Shown here one piece after another: positions 35,996 through 45,177 of a stretch of 64,000 nt of DNA. Position numbers and translations under genes: made by a program. Source of the stretch: Candidatus Rifleibacteriota bacterium (lineage in GTDB: Bacteria; Muiribacteriota; Ozemobacteria; Ozemobacterales; Ozemobacteraceae); assembly GCA_015233565.1 (NCBI GenBank), contig JADFXM010000039.1, positions 1 through 64,000 on the forward strand, read 5' to 3'. Numbering within the stretch: the stretch's first letter is position 1; the number at the start of each line of letters is the position of its first letter. The notes beneath the pieces were generated by a model that was given only the letters and a program-made list of their open reading frames with translations, did no database searches and had not been told where the DNA came from.

Positions 35996-36868
35996 ATGGG
36001 AAAGCAACAGATTTGGATTCCCGGTTGTTCGGGAATGTTGGGAAGTCAGATAATAGAGTGTTTGAAGGACTCACAGTATGAAATTTTTGCAACAGATCGC
36101 GATCTGGACATTACCGATGGGGATGTAATTACATCGTTCCTTTCCGATAAGAAGCTATCCTGGATAATAAATTGTGCAGCTTATACGGCTGTTGACAAAG
36201 CCGAAACTGACCAGGAGAGCTCGTTTGCCGTTAACGCTCTGGGCCCTAAAAATCTGGCGCGGGTTGCCACTAAAATAGGTGCCAAGCTCATTCACTTCTC
36301 TACGGACTATGTGTTCGATGGAAAACTTGATCGTCCCTACGTTGAAAGTGATTCTCCGGCGCCCGTTTCAGTTTATGGGAGAAGCAAACTAGCGGGCGAA
36401 GATAGAATAAAAGATTTTTCCACAAAATACTTCATCTTCAGAATTAGCTGGTTATACGGACAAAATGGTGCGAACTTCGTTAAAACCATTGTTCGATTGC
36501 TTGCTGAGAAAGATGAACTAAGGGTGGTATCTGACCAAATCGGTTCCCCGACATGGGCCAAACAGCTTTCAATGAACATTTCAGATCTTATCGGAAGAAA
36601 TTCCACAGGTTTTGGGACATATCATTATTCCGATCTTGGAGATATCTCCTGGTATGAATTTGCACTGGCAATCAAGGAATTTGCTTTGAGTCATAAATTA
36701 TTGGAAAAGGATACACCCGTAATAGCTATTCCAACGAGCGAGTTTCCGCGCCCAGCTGTTCGACCCTTAAATTCAAGGTTTAACAAAAAGCTTATTGTGG
36801 AAGAGCTAAATTTCAAAGTAAATCCCTGGAAAGAGAATCTTGAACAATTTTTCAAAGAGTGGGGATGA
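35996..36868 (+). CDS. rfbD: dTDP-4-dehydrorhamnose reductase
   Basis: Last step of dTDP-L-rhamnose synthesis: NADPH-dependent reduction of dTDP-4-dehydrorhamnose. 290 residues of the short-chain dehydrogenase type. Seen: IPGCSGMLGSQI (nucleotide loop GxxGxLG), NCAAYTAVDKAE, NALGPKNLARVA, HFSTDYVFDG, and the catalytic YGRSKLAGE (Tyr-x-x-x-Lys), followed by FRISWLYGQNGANFVKT. The start at 35996 is preceded by a well-placed GTGGAG; an ATG at 35975 overlapping the previous stop, or an earlier one at 35927, would add residues without homology. No other rhamnose genes (rfbA, B, C) are in the window. Confidence 0.93.
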   Translation: MGKQQIWIPGCSGMLGSQIIECLKDSQYEIFATDRDLDITDGDVITSFLSDKKLSWIINCAAYTAVDKAETDQESSFAVNALGPKNLARVATKIGAKLIHFSTDYVFDGKLDRPYVESDSPAPVSVYGRSKLAGEDRIKDFSTKYFIFRISWLYGQNGANFVKTIVRLLAEKDELRVVSDQIGSPTWAKQLSMNISDLIGRNSTGFGTYHYSDLGDISWYEFALAIKEFALSHKLLEKDTPVIAIPTSEFPRPAVRPLNSRFNKKLIVEELNFKVNPWKENLEQFFKEWG

Positions 36869-37006
36869 AATAAATAAGAGCTTCGTGCAATATTGCAGAA
36901 AATTTGCACATCGGGCAAAAAGAAATTCAGGTTTGATGATCATTGTGATATTTATCGCAAACTTGAATTTGCCAATTTTGCAAGAACCTTATTAGGAAGA
37001 TTTTAT

Positions 37007-37714
37007 ATGGAAAATACTATATTAACTTTTAATGGTAAAGTTGCGGGAAAAATCTCTGCAATTATAGGCACTGGCCTTATTGTTCAATTCATTGTCCGTT
37101 ATTTCGGACAAGAGTATGTTTCTTTTGATGGATTTCACACGGTGATCTTCTTCTCTCGGCTTTTGATCCCCATTTTGGTTGCTTATTTTCTTGGTTTATC
37201 TTTATCAGATCTAGGATTATCAATGCCAACCGGTGGAAAAAAATGGGTTGGAGGTTTTCTTTTCCTTTTGGGATTAATAACTGTTGCAGTTTTTTGGGGG
37301 ATATCCCTGGAAAGCACTTACAAATTTTATCTGGTAAAGTATGGGGCGCTTCGAAATGCCCAAGTAGCTTTTGTAAAATTGTCTCTTCTTTTCACATTTT
37401 CCACAACTCTTCCCTGGGAATTTTTTCATCGTGGATTTCTTCTTTTCGGTCTTCAGAAATCATTGAGTGAAGCTCTTCCGTCAGAAGATTCCGGGTTTGT
37501 TCTTTCGGGGTTTTTGGCAATGATGTTTTTGTGGGTTTTCGAAGTTATTTTCCATTTTTCCAAGCCGGCACCGGAAGCCTTTGGAATGGCCATAGTTTCT
37601 ATTGCACTCAGTTATGTGGCACTCATAAGCCGCAGCATATTGTACCCGTTGCTTTTGCACGTCTATATCGAACTTGTTTTTTTGGTTGCAGTCGTAATGA
37701 TCGTTTTGAAATGA
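37007..37714 (+). CDS. CPBP-family intramembrane protease homologue
   Basis: A 235-residue polytopic membrane protein with about seven hydrophobic helices. Helix motifs fit the CPBP (CAAX-protease, Rce1-like) family: PWEFFHRGFLLFGLQ corresponds to the EExxxR motif with the second Glu and the Arg kept and the first Glu replaced by Trp; FEVIFHF corresponds to the FxxxH motif; and YPLLLHVYIELVF supplies the last His. Loss of one Glu may reduce or remove activity. The start at 37007 has an AGGAAG ribosome site; an in-frame ATG at 36893 lacks one. Possible roles include peptide processing or bacteriocin immunity; none can be assigned. Confidence 0.75.
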   Translation: MENTILTFNGKVAGKISAIIGTGLIVQFIVRYFGQEYVSFDGFHTVIFFSRLLIPILVAYFLGLSLSDLGLSMPTGGKKWVGGFLFLLGLITVAVFWGISLESTYKFYLVKYGALRNAQVAFVKLSLLFTFSTTLPWEFFHRGFLLFGLQKSLSEALPSEDSGFVLSGFLAMMFLWVFEVIFHFSKPAPEAFGMAIVSIALSYVALISRSILYPLLLHVYIELVFLVAVVMIVLK

Positions 37715-37930
37715 AATATGAAAATCAGTTCTATAATACTAATTTCTGCAAATTCAGAAATCCTGACCCGTATATGAATTGATCGCTATTTTGCAGTATT
37801 GGTGCGGAATTTGAAAATGCACTTTTTCCGGAAAAATTTGCCGACATTTCAAGGCTATCTCGAATAAAAAGTGCCATTTTAAAATACTCCCGCATCAGAG
37901 TCTGAAATTGGGTATTTTTCAACAGGTTCA

Positions 37931-38089
37931 TTTATGGAGCAGCAATCTCGGTGAGTTTTCTCGCAAAACATCGCTATTACTGATTTTTGTTGCGAAAGTT
38001 ATCGGAATAATTAGTTTTTTGAACATTGCTCAAAATGGCTCATAGGAACAATCGCAGCAACTCAGCGAGAATCGCTGTTTATGGAGCAG
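37931..38089. repeat. Imperfect inverted-repeat element flanked by 12-bp direct repeats
   Basis: TTTATGGAGCAG occurs at 37931-37942 and again at 38078-38089. Between them, CAATCTCGGTGAGTT at the left and the reverse complement of CAACTCAGCGAGAATCG at the right are inverted with a few mismatches. The right direct repeat contains the stop codon and final codons of the exoribonuclease gene, so an insertion or duplication at the gene's 3' end is likely. No coding capacity. Confidence 0.5.
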
Positions 38090-40082
38090 TTACTACGCTT
38101 TGAATCTCAAATTTAAAAGTCTCGTCAAATGGATCGATCAGCTTGAACTTAATTTGAACGATGTTTCCCACTGCCAAATCGAAAGGAGGCCTTTTACACT
38201 TTCCTAATCGGCAAAGATCCGTAAAATAGACAGAGACTTCATTCATCCCGTTATCTACGACCACAGCTCTGGTAGTTTCATTTCCTTTGGAAATTTCTGC
38301 TTTTAGATGCTTGAAAAGGAAATAATTAAAGCGTTTCTGCATGGCGTCTTCTCCAATATCGACGGCCATATCGGATATAAGAAGCTTTTGGTCGAGAGCT
38401 GCGTTATCATACTCCGGCGGAAGACCAGCTAAAGAGTTTTTAATCTGTCTTTGAAGAATTAAATCGCAATATCTTCGCATCGGAGATGTAACCTGGCAAT
38501 AGGGATTCACTCCAAGGCAAGCATGTAACCCGGGTTCAGAAGAAGTAACGGTTCGTTTCAACTGCCGAATGATCTGAAAAAATTCAACAGGGTCAAATTT
38601 TTCTGAGGGTTTGGGAAGATTTTCCGGAGCACTTTGAACTCTGAAGGCAAATGGGATTTTCTTCTCAACGGCGTGTCTCGCAAAAAGATGATTCCCCCAG
38701 ATCATGAATTCTGCAATCATTTCCGAAGTTTTCAGTCCTCGCTCTCTCTGTTTTACTAAAATTTTTCCATCCCTTGCTTTGATTTCAAGCTCAGGTCTGA
38801 CCATTATAAGCGCACCGGATTTCATGCGAACTGATTTTAACAACTCAGCTAATTCCACCGCAGTTGTCAAATCCGGTTCTGAGGTTATCAGATCTTCGGC
38901 AGAGGCGTAGTCCACGGCGCGATTGATCTTCACTAAGGAACAAAATACTTCGTATTCAACCAGAATTCCATCTGGCGAAAAACGAGTTTTCAGCGTTACA
39001 CAACGGCGTTCGGTACCCATATTAAGGCTGATTAAGTCCTCTGAAAGAGACAATGGCAACATTGGAAGATTTTGATCAGGCATATAAATTGATGCCCCTC
39101 TTTCCAAGGCTTCACGATCCAAGACGCTCTCCGGACGAATAAAATGGGCGGCATCGGCGATATGTATCCAAAGAGAATATCCTGAGGGATCTTTTAAAAT
39201 TGAGAATGCGTCATCCCGGTCTCTGGTTTCTTCACCATCAATGGCCCAGGTGAATAGCTCTTGCAAATCCCTTCTTTCCTGGTCAGCTTGATCTGCTAAT
39301 TTTTCCGTAGCATCTGTTATTTCGGAAGAAAATTTTGTTGGGATTCTGTTTTTTATAAGAAAAATGTTTTCATCTGGCTGAAAACGGCCTAGTTTGACCA
39401 GAAGCGAAAAAAGTTTTCGAGGGTTTGCCCATCCTCCCTTTTGAAGTAGATCGGCAAAATGCTTTTCCCCTTTGAAATCATCATAAGAAACGGCATATTC
39501 CACAATTTTTTCCAGATTGGAAAGAACTTTCGGGGGAATGTTGGTAGGGGTTCCTTTCTGGTAAGCAAGGTTGAGTTCATTAATAAAAGCTTGCTCATCC
39601 AGTTCTCTTTGCTTTCTTTTCTTCTCGCGGTCAATAGCCTCTTCAACCTGGATTCTAGGGGCAGGGAACCAGCCTTCCTTCTTTTCCTTGAAGTAAAAGG
39701 AATCGGCGGAAAGTTGCCGCAAAAAAGCCGCTTCAAAATCTTCATCTGAAGTTTCTGTTAAAAATCCCGCCATTTCACGTAAGCTATAAGGCCTTATGTC
39801 CTCTGAAAGAAGTAAATGAAGCGCGTCAAGATCTATTGATTCAGCTAATTCCTTCCTTTTTGCATCGCATTTGGCCAGAACTTCAATCACTCGATCGATA
39901 TCTGAAGTTCCCGTTCTCCCTGACTGGGTAACGTGAAGAATATTGCGCTCACTGATCGTGGTTTCCTTTTTATTTGAAAGGATTACTCGAACTCCTTTAC
40001 CACCCGTGGATAGTACAAGTCCGATTCTGATTCCATCGTCTTTGTCGTTAAATTCAATAATTTGTCCAGGTATATAATTCAT
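38079..40082 (-). CDS. RNase II-family (RNB) exoribonuclease
   Basis: 3'-5' exoribonuclease, 667 residues. A basic N-terminal section and coiled helix (~150-180) precede the RNB catalytic domain (~285-560), with the metal-binding Asp cluster in AIDGEETRDRDDAFS and the IHIADAAHFIRPES and CDLILQRQI signatures. A short C-terminal S1-like domain (VSVYFTDLCRLG, VGNIVQIKFKLIDP) ends the protein. Size and arrangement are closer to the cyanobacterial/organellar RNase II group than to RNase R. Its start overlaps the stop of the upstream gene (TAATG). Its last codons lie in a direct repeat of the flanking element. Confidence 0.9.
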   Translation of the reverse strand: MNYIPGQIIEFNDKDDGIRIGLVLSTGGKGVRVILSNKKETTISERNILHVTQSGRTGTSDIDRVIEVLAKCDAKRKELAESIDLDALHLLLSEDIRPYSLREMAGFLTETSDEDFEAAFLRQLSADSFYFKEKKEGWFPAPRIQVEEAIDREKKRKQRELDEQAFINELNLAYQKGTPTNIPPKVLSNLEKIVEYAVSYDDFKGEKHFADLLQKGGWANPRKLFSLLVKLGRFQPDENIFLIKNRIPTKFSSEITDATEKLADQADQERRDLQELFTWAIDGEETRDRDDAFSILKDPSGYSLWIHIADAAHFIRPESVLDREALERGASIYMPDQNLPMLPLSLSEDLISLNMGTERRCVTLKTRFSPDGILVEYEVFCSLVKINRAVDYASAEDLITSEPDLTTAVELAELLKSVRMKSGALIMVRPELEIKARDGKILVKQRERGLKTSEMIAEFMIWGNHLFARHAVEKKIPFAFRVQSAPENLPKPSEKFDPVEFFQIIRQLKRTVTSSEPGLHACLGVNPYCQVTSPMRRYCDLILQRQIKNSLAGLPPEYDNAALDQKLLISDMAVDIGEDAMQKRFNYFLFKHLKAEISKGNETTRAVVVDNGMNEVSVYFTDLCRLGKCKRPPFDLAVGNIVQIKFKLIDPFDETFKFEIQSVVTAP

Positions 40083-41152
40083 TATCTGCTAGCGCTTTCG
40101 TCGGATTTATCTCTCTCTTTTAACAAATTCAACAACCATTTTTTTACTTCTTCAGTTGCAATTTCATAGAATTCCGAATCATTATCTGAAAGGGGTAGGT
40201 TGCTGGAAGAATAAGAATTCTCAGGTTCTCTCACTATTTTTTCTTTTTTTGCTTCAATACATATCAGCGACTCTATAATATCGGATTGGATACCCGAACC
40301 GTATTCTACCGCTTCTTCCATGGCCAAAAATGTCCTTTTTGGGTAAAGCCGTTCGAGGGAATGAAGTGCTTTTTGTATATTTTCCAGATATACAGAATTG
40401 CTTTTCTGAAACGGGTCAGCCGAATCGCGCCATTGATCAAAAAATGAAGCCATTTCCGAACCGAATTCAAACTTCTCAGGGATGGAGAATTCAATAATCG
40501 ACCATGCCAAATGGCTTCTCTCACCAAATGACCAGTCGCTTACTTCCCGCCAGTCCTCGCCTACCTGATCATTAAAAATCCTTCTGAGAGAATGATTGAA
40601 AGCCTGATGGCGCTTTTTGTCGCTCTCCAGTAATTTAAGAGGATCATCGCCAGAAAGTGTTGCCAGAAAGTTTGAGACCTTTCTTAATTCAGGTGAAACG
40701 TGCAAAAAAGCAAATTCCAGCAGCCCGGTTCGTCCCTGCGCATTTCCGGCTAAGTTGCATCTTACGCAATTGACAAGCTTTTTTACCGTATCAAGTCTCA
40801 AGGGAGTAACATGCAATCTTCCGGTGTCGGGAAGATCTTCAGATAATCCGAAGGGGACTGCCTTCGATTCTTTAGGTCTGGTTAATCGACGTAGTCTTAA
40901 AGAGAGATATGAGGCCAACCCTCCTACATGGTTAATTCGGCTTAAATCAATTTCTTCAATTAAAATCAAAAAAATTTCACACCAAATTTCGCGGGTCTTT
41001 TCCAACATGGTCATCCCTTGAGCTTTCCATGATCTGGCAAACCCAAGGACAAGTTCTTTCCCGTGCTCAATGACTTTGCTGAAAGCTTCTTCTTTACGAT
41101 GATTCAAAAAAGAAAGAACTGCTTCGTTAAATTTGTTGAGATCGGTTTTCAT
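40082..41152 (-). CDS. Protein of unknown function, possibly sigma-factor-like at N-terminus
   Basis: 356 residues, soluble and helical. Residues ~10-90 (EEAFSKVIEHGKELVLGFARSW, LEKTREIWCEIFLILIEEID, HVGGLASYLSLRLRRL) recall the region-2 helices of sigma-70 factors (a long first helix, an acidic EIWCEIFLxL segment, then a W/Y-L-xxR). A DNA-recognition region 4 is not clear. The middle contains CVRCNLAGNAQG, a possible Cys pair. The end is charged and disordered. Start chosen at 41152, one base after the YggT stop; a longer frame to 41215 overlaps that gene. Located between yggT and the exoribonuclease gene and tightly linked to both. The sigma link is a weak inference. Confidence 0.7.
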   Translation of the reverse strand: MKTDLNKFNEAVLSFLNHRKEEAFSKVIEHGKELVLGFARSWKAQGMTMLEKTREIWCEIFLILIEEIDLSRINHVGGLASYLSLRLRRLTRPKESKAVPFGLSEDLPDTGRLHVTPLRLDTVKKLVNCVRCNLAGNAQGRTGLLEFAFLHVSPELRKVSNFLATLSGDDPLKLLESDKKRHQAFNHSLRRIFNDQVGEDWREVSDWSFGERSHLAWSIIEFSIPEKFEFGSEMASFFDQWRDSADPFQKSNSVYLENIQKALHSLERLYPKRTFLAMEEAVEYGSGIQSDIIESLICIEAKKEKIVREPENSYSSSNLPLSDNDSEFYEIATEEVKKWLLNLLKERDKSDESASR

Positions 41153-41153
41153 A

Positions 41154-41393
41154 TCAAAGGAATATAAGAACTCTTTCAATAGCTTGAAGGAGCAACAAAG
41201 CCAAAATTGGACCAAGATCCAATGCCATGTTTCCCATTGGAATGAGAACTCTGAAAAACCTCAGAAAGCTATCTATTGGCGCGGTTATAACAAGTAAACG
41301 TCTGTCACCACGAGGGACAAACCAAGATAAAAGAATGCGGAGCACAATCAATAATTCAAATAGCCTCAACAACTGGATAATAAGCAATATCAT
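41154..41393 (-). CDS. YggT-family membrane protein
   Basis: A 79-residue protein of two hydrophobic helices joined by a short loop: LLRLFELLIVLRILLSWFVP at the start, APIDSFLRFFRVLIPMG in the middle and LGPILALLLLQAIERVLIFL at the end. The pattern RILLSWF...PxDxFLRxFRxLIP...DLxPxLAxxLL is the YggT family signature. YggT proteins lie next to YggS genes in many genomes, as here (with a 313-base gap). Role unclear; related to cell division or osmotic stress in some bacteria. Confidence 0.9.
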   Translation of the reverse strand: MILLIIQLLRLFELLIVLRILLSWFVPRGDRRLLVITAPIDSFLRFFRVLIPMGNMALDLGPILALLLLQAIERVLIFL

Positions 41394-41706
41394 TTTTTTT
41401 CCTGTCAGTAGAATTTTAGTAACATAAATCTAATAAAGAAACCAAAAAATGCTGGATGCTAGGCCTCTGAGCGGGCTTAAAACGGTCGCTGAGAAGGTGT
41501 GAAATAATAAAAAATGTAAAGTGAAAACAATCACAATGGTTTTCTGGCGACTTTCTCAAGTGTTGTACTTTCGTGGGCTGGCAAATTATTCCCAGCTTCT
41601 GAGCGGAGTCGAAGCGACCGAAAAATCGGTATATGCATTTTGGAATTTGGCGCATAAAATATCACAATAATTAAAATAAAAATCAGCTCCAGGTTATTGA
41701 AAATAA
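41394..41706. other. Intergenic stretch with a dispersed-repeat motif
   Basis: No gene seen. It holds motif copy 3 (41600-41619) and, about 110 bases earlier, GCCTCTGAGCGGGC and CGGTCGCTGAGAAGG, which resemble pieces of the same motif. Nothing else is supported. Confidence 0.45.
41600..41619. repeat. Dispersed TTCGACTCCGCTCA-like motif, copy 3
   Basis: TGAGCGGAGTCGAAGCGACC is the same as 17036-17055 apart from one base (G for A). Both copies lie in gaps without genes. Confidence 0.6.
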
Positions 41707-42387
41707 TCAGGAAAACAAAGCTCTACCAATTCTTACCATTGTGGAACCCTCCTCAATGGCTATTTCGAAGTCGTCTGACATCCCCATTGAGAGAATTTCA
41801 GGTTTGTATGAACAACTTTGGATTTTTTTGCTTTCATCAAAGAGATTTCGCAATTTTCGAAAAGCTCCTCTAACAGCTGTTTCATCGTCGGTAAAAGGCG
41901 CCATACCCATGAAACCGCGAATGTCCAGATTCTTTTTTTCATTTGTTGAAGCAACAATTTCCAATATTTCAGCAGGATGAAACCCTTGTTTTGAATTTTC
42001 ATCCGAAATGTGAACTTCCAGCAAACACGGGCAAATTTTTCCTGTTTTCTCCGCAAAGTGAATGAACTCGTCGATCAATTCTATGTTATCAATCGAGTGG
42101 ACAAGCTCAACAAGCGGATAGACGTATTTGATTTTATTCTTCTGCAGATTTCCTATCATGTGCCAGGAGATTTTTTCATGAGCCAATTCCTTTGATTTAT
42201 CTCTCAGGATTTGGGGGCGATTTTCCCCAAAAATGGAATGCCCACATTTAATCATTTGGGTAATGGTCGATGAATCCACAGTTTTTGAAACTGCAATTAA
42301 AGTAATTTCATCAGGGTTTCGACCGGCCCTGGAAGCGCTGCGAAAGATTCTTTCCTTAACGCGGGAAAGGTTTTCCCTAAGATCCAT
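41707..42387 (-). CDS. YggS-family pyridoxal-phosphate homeostasis protein
   Basis: A 226-residue PLP-binding TIM-barrel protein of the YggS/PLPBP family, which balances free pyridoxal phosphate and amino-acid levels. Seen: ITLIAVSKTVD with the PLP-binding Lys, HSIFGENRPQIL, WHMIGNLQKNK, VHSIDN, LLEVHISDENSKQGF, GFMGMAPF, LSMGMSDDFEIAI and the ending STMVRIGRALFS that binds the phosphate. Family length. A GAGG ribosome site lies before ATG. Downstream on the same strand are yggT and the exoribonuclease gene. Confidence 0.95.
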   Translation of the reverse strand: MDLRENLSRVKERIFRSASRAGRNPDEITLIAVSKTVDSSTITQMIKCGHSIFGENRPQILRDKSKELAHEKISWHMIGNLQKNKIKYVYPLVELVHSIDNIELIDEFIHFAEKTGKICPCLLEVHISDENSKQGFHPAEILEIVASTNEKKNLDIRGFMGMAPFTDDETAVRGAFRKLRNLFDESKKIQSCSYKPEILSMGMSDDFEIAIEEGSTMVRIGRALFS

Positions 42388-42467
42388 TTTGATACCTCAA
42401 AAACCAAATCTTCCGTTTGTCGGACTTCACAAACATATTATTAGTCCAATCTTGAGGATATACCCAA

Positions 42468-44216
42468 TCAATTGTTCGGAAGCGTTCTGATTCTTAAGAG
42501 GTTAACGGAAACTGGAACAAAAGGCAAGTGGTCAACGGCAGTGGGCTTCCAATCTACCTTGATCCCATCTTTTCCTGCGTTATCAAACCACCGCTGCAGA
42601 TTTCCCTCGATGCAAGCACCTACAATCTTCAGAGAAACCTTTTCACCTTTCCCTTCAGATGCTGGGTTCAAGGATTGGCCCTGGGAAAGTTGGTGGGCCC
42701 ATGAACCATACCAGCCAGCCCCCGGTCTGTATAAAACCGCATTTATTATCCATTGGGTTGCAGCCTGGATGGTTTCAAGAGGAGGTTTTTGCTCCTCTAT
42801 ATATTTTTCCAGATCTTTTGTTGAAATTCCAATCCCATTGCCAGCTATCATCAACAGGTTAAATCCACTCTCAGAGTTTACTGATCCGGTCAAAAGAATA
42901 TGTCGAGGAGTGCACAGAACCATGTCTCCTCCAATTTCGCATCGAATGAAAACGGAATTTTCGGAAAAAACCACGGAAACACCTTTCAAAACTTCTGCAG
43001 CCAAATTGTTCTTCCCATCAAAACGATTTGCTGTAGCGAGTGTGACGAATCCGCCACTGATTTCATCCTGGCGCCATTCTGATTCGTTCGAAGTAAGATA
43101 GGATTCGGAGAAAATCTGCTGATTTTCGAAGTGGTAATCCATATCCAGTTTTTCGCCTCTTAAATAAGGTCGTCCCTGAGGGTCAATATAGAGTCCGTCT
43201 TTTTTTGCTTTCTGGCGGATGGATTCATAGTCCGGCTTCCAGGTTGTCAAAAAAGCGGTTTTGGGAGTTGAATCAGCATCTACAAATGGTCCTTCGGGAA
43301 GTTCCGCTTCAAGATTATCAAGAATCTTTTGAATTCTGCGACTGGAAGGAATAGCCAAAACAGAATTTGCAACTTTCAAACTAGGGCGGCTTGTTCCGCG
43401 CCGGTATAAATAAGATGCAGTTTGGATAGGTCCAAAGAATTGATGATTGTCTATTACAATAGGAGTTTGACAATAAAGAGGGCCATTGCAAGGAGAAGGC
43501 CCTTCTCTTGAGAAAAACATAGTTCCGTAGTTTCCCTTGAACTTATCTTTCCCGGTGGGTGGATTGAATGGGTCGGGTTCACCGGTTTTGAATAATTTAA
43601 TTAAAAAGTCCGGATCGTAACATACCCCGAAATTGTTCAGTATCCCGCTTTGAAACAGGGAAAAATTGCTTTTCCGGAAATTTTCGAGGTTTCCAAATTC
43701 TTGAATCCAAGGAAGGAGTGGCTTGCCGTAATAATATTCGTTAAGACTGTTGAAAACGGCGAATCTTTTTACAATCGGAATTATTCCAATTGTGCCCCAA
43801 ACGCGATAATTCGAGCTTCCACTTCTTCCTTCGCTTTCAATTCTGTAAAGGCTGCTTTCGTCTATTAATGGGGTAGCAGGATTGTCTACGCCCGGGAGAG
43901 GTCTTACTTCAAGAATTCTGCAACCTGAGTCTGAGAATAACCCGATTGGCCGCCATCTTGGGGACATCAGGTCTTCCACCACCGGAAGACGAGTTCCTCC
44001 CTCTTTCGCAATTTCTTGTCTTATTCGGGTGATCCCAATGTGAACCCCTGCCTGTCCTGCAAGCATGGCCTGTATTTCCGAAATTTGTCTGGTTGCCAGT
44101 TCACTGTCAAGAAAATAGACCCGCAAAGCGAGCACGACGCACAAGAAGAAGAAAAAAAGGATCATCATCGTTAAAGGAAAATGCGGTTTTCGGGCAAGAA
44201 ATACAATTTTGTTCAT
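42468..44216 (-). CDS. Large membrane-anchored protein beside pilin-like genes
   Basis: 582 residues with one N-terminal TM helix (MMILFFFFLCVVLALRVYF) and an extracytoplasmic remainder rich in beta-strand and aromatic residues. The N-terminal helix lacks a clear prepilin cleavage site, yet the gene overlaps the upstream prepilin gene by ATGA and occupies the place taken by PilX/GspK-like proteins in pilus operons. No catalytic motif is seen. A reasonable guess is a pilus-associated or secretion-associated assembly protein; function otherwise unknown. Confidence 0.75.
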   Translation of the reverse strand: MNKIVFLARKPHFPLTMMILFFFFLCVVLALRVYFLDSELATRQISEIQAMLAGQAGVHIGITRIRQEIAKEGGTRLPVVEDLMSPRWRPIGLFSDSGCRILEVRPLPGVDNPATPLIDESSLYRIESEGRSGSSNYRVWGTIGIIPIVKRFAVFNSLNEYYYGKPLLPWIQEFGNLENFRKSNFSLFQSGILNNFGVCYDPDFLIKLFKTGEPDPFNPPTGKDKFKGNYGTMFFSREGPSPCNGPLYCQTPIVIDNHQFFGPIQTASYLYRRGTSRPSLKVANSVLAIPSSRRIQKILDNLEAELPEGPFVDADSTPKTAFLTTWKPDYESIRQKAKKDGLYIDPQGRPYLRGEKLDMDYHFENQQIFSESYLTSNESEWRQDEISGGFVTLATANRFDGKNNLAAEVLKGVSVVFSENSVFIRCEIGGDMVLCTPRHILLTGSVNSESGFNLLMIAGNGIGISTKDLEKYIEEQKPPLETIQAATQWIINAVLYRPGAGWYGSWAHQLSQGQSLNPASEGKGEKVSLKIVGACIEGNLQRWFDNAGKDGIKVDWKPTAVDHLPFVPVSVNLLRIRTLPNN

Positions 44217-44746
44217 TGGTTGTACAGGTAAACACTTTTCTCGAAAAACATTGTTTCGTCCGGATCATCGGGCGCGCTAACGTTAAGTTTGATTTTCAAA
44301 AGTCTGGGAGAATGTCGTTCGAATTTTACAGTGGAAACTCCACTTAAAATGGGGTTGGGAAGACCTTTGAATGACTTTAACTGGTTGCTTCCTGAAGCGG
44401 TTTTCACAATATAAAAGAGGGAATTTTCAGTAAAAATGAACCCTCGGCTTTCTGCCGCTGGGGCGAGGTTCCAATCAGCCATAGCCGGTTTAAATATACA
44501 TTGCTTGCTTTCCCCCTGGAAAGGAAATTCTATTTCGGCTGCATTTTGAATCTCAAGAGCTATGTTGTTCAGGGTTCTTTTAACGTCATATGACCATTTC
44601 GAGCGCGTTTGAGCTATTCTCATATCCCTGGAAGAAAGAAAAAACATAAAACAAGCTGCACCAGCCGCCAGAGAAAGGAAAAGAACCGCCAGAAACATGT
44701 CGGTTAAAAGGTAACCCTTTCTCAAATTATTGAAGTAATCGCTCAT
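44213..44746 (-). CDS. Prepilin-like protein (PilW/GspJ-like)
   Basis: A 177-residue protein with a class III signal: NNLRKG cleaved before YLLTDMFLAVLFLSLAAGAA. Cleavage after Gly by prepilin peptidase would leave an aromatic N-terminus; the usual Glu at +5 is Asp here. The hydrophobic helix is followed by a polar helix (DMRIAQTRSKWSYDVKRTLNNIALEIQNA) and a beta-rich head, as in minor pseudopilins of type II secretion or type IV pili (PilW/GspJ group). No major pilin, ATPase or secretin gene is in the window. Confidence 0.7.
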   Translation of the reverse strand: MSDYFNNLRKGYLLTDMFLAVLFLSLAAGAACFMFFLSSRDMRIAQTRSKWSYDVKRTLNNIALEIQNAAEIEFPFQGESKQCIFKPAMADWNLAPAAESRGFIFTENSLFYIVKTASGSNQLKSFKGLPNPILSGVSTVKFERHSPRLLKIKLNVSAPDDPDETMFFEKSVYLYNQ

Positions 44747-44775
44747 TATGCACTACCAATTTTCCATTGTCATTA

Positions 44776-45177
44776 TTACGGCCTTGTTTGAGAAACCATT
44801 GCTTCAAGCACAACTTGCTTTCTGAAAAAAAGCATTCCCCATTGAACTTGAGCACGAACAACAGTAATATCAGGAAGATTCGGATGAGGAAAAGCTTCCA
44901 CCTTCCCTTCAAAAGGAGTATCTCCCGGAAAAGAAATCGGATGAAACTCCGTCTTGGGCATTATTTCAATGAATGGTTTTGAAAGAGCTTCGGATAAGAG
45001 ATTCTCCACCGCCATGGCAGCCTGTCTGTGTGAATCCGAAAAAAAAAGTGGGACATCATGCACAGACCAGAGTTGGATAAACGGTAACAGGAAAAAAGTC
45101 AGAGATCCAAAGGCCAGCACTGTTCTTAATGCACTGTTACCGTTTCGACTAAGTTTCTTAAGGATTAAGTGCCGCAT
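44776..45177 (-). CDS. Minor pilin-like protein (GspI/PilV-like, degenerate signal)
   Basis: 133 residues. The N-terminus KLSRNGNSALRTVLAFGSLTFFLLPFI has a Gly then a hydrophobic helix, but Arg occupies the +5 position where prepilins have Glu, so processing is uncertain. The end (VVRAQVQWGMLFFRKQVVLEAMV) resembles GspI/PilV-type minor pilins. Start chosen at ATG 45177, overlapping the end of the transglycosylase gene by 20 bases; an upstream TTG at 45186 is possible. Cotranscribed with the neighbouring pilin-like genes. Confidence 0.65.
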   Translation of the reverse strand: MRHLILKKLSRNGNSALRTVLAFGSLTFFLLPFIQLWSVHDVPLFFSDSHRQAAMAVENLLSEALSKPFIEIMPKTEFHPISFPGDTPFEGKVEAFPHPNLPDITVVRAQVQWGMLFFRKQVVLEAMVSQTRP

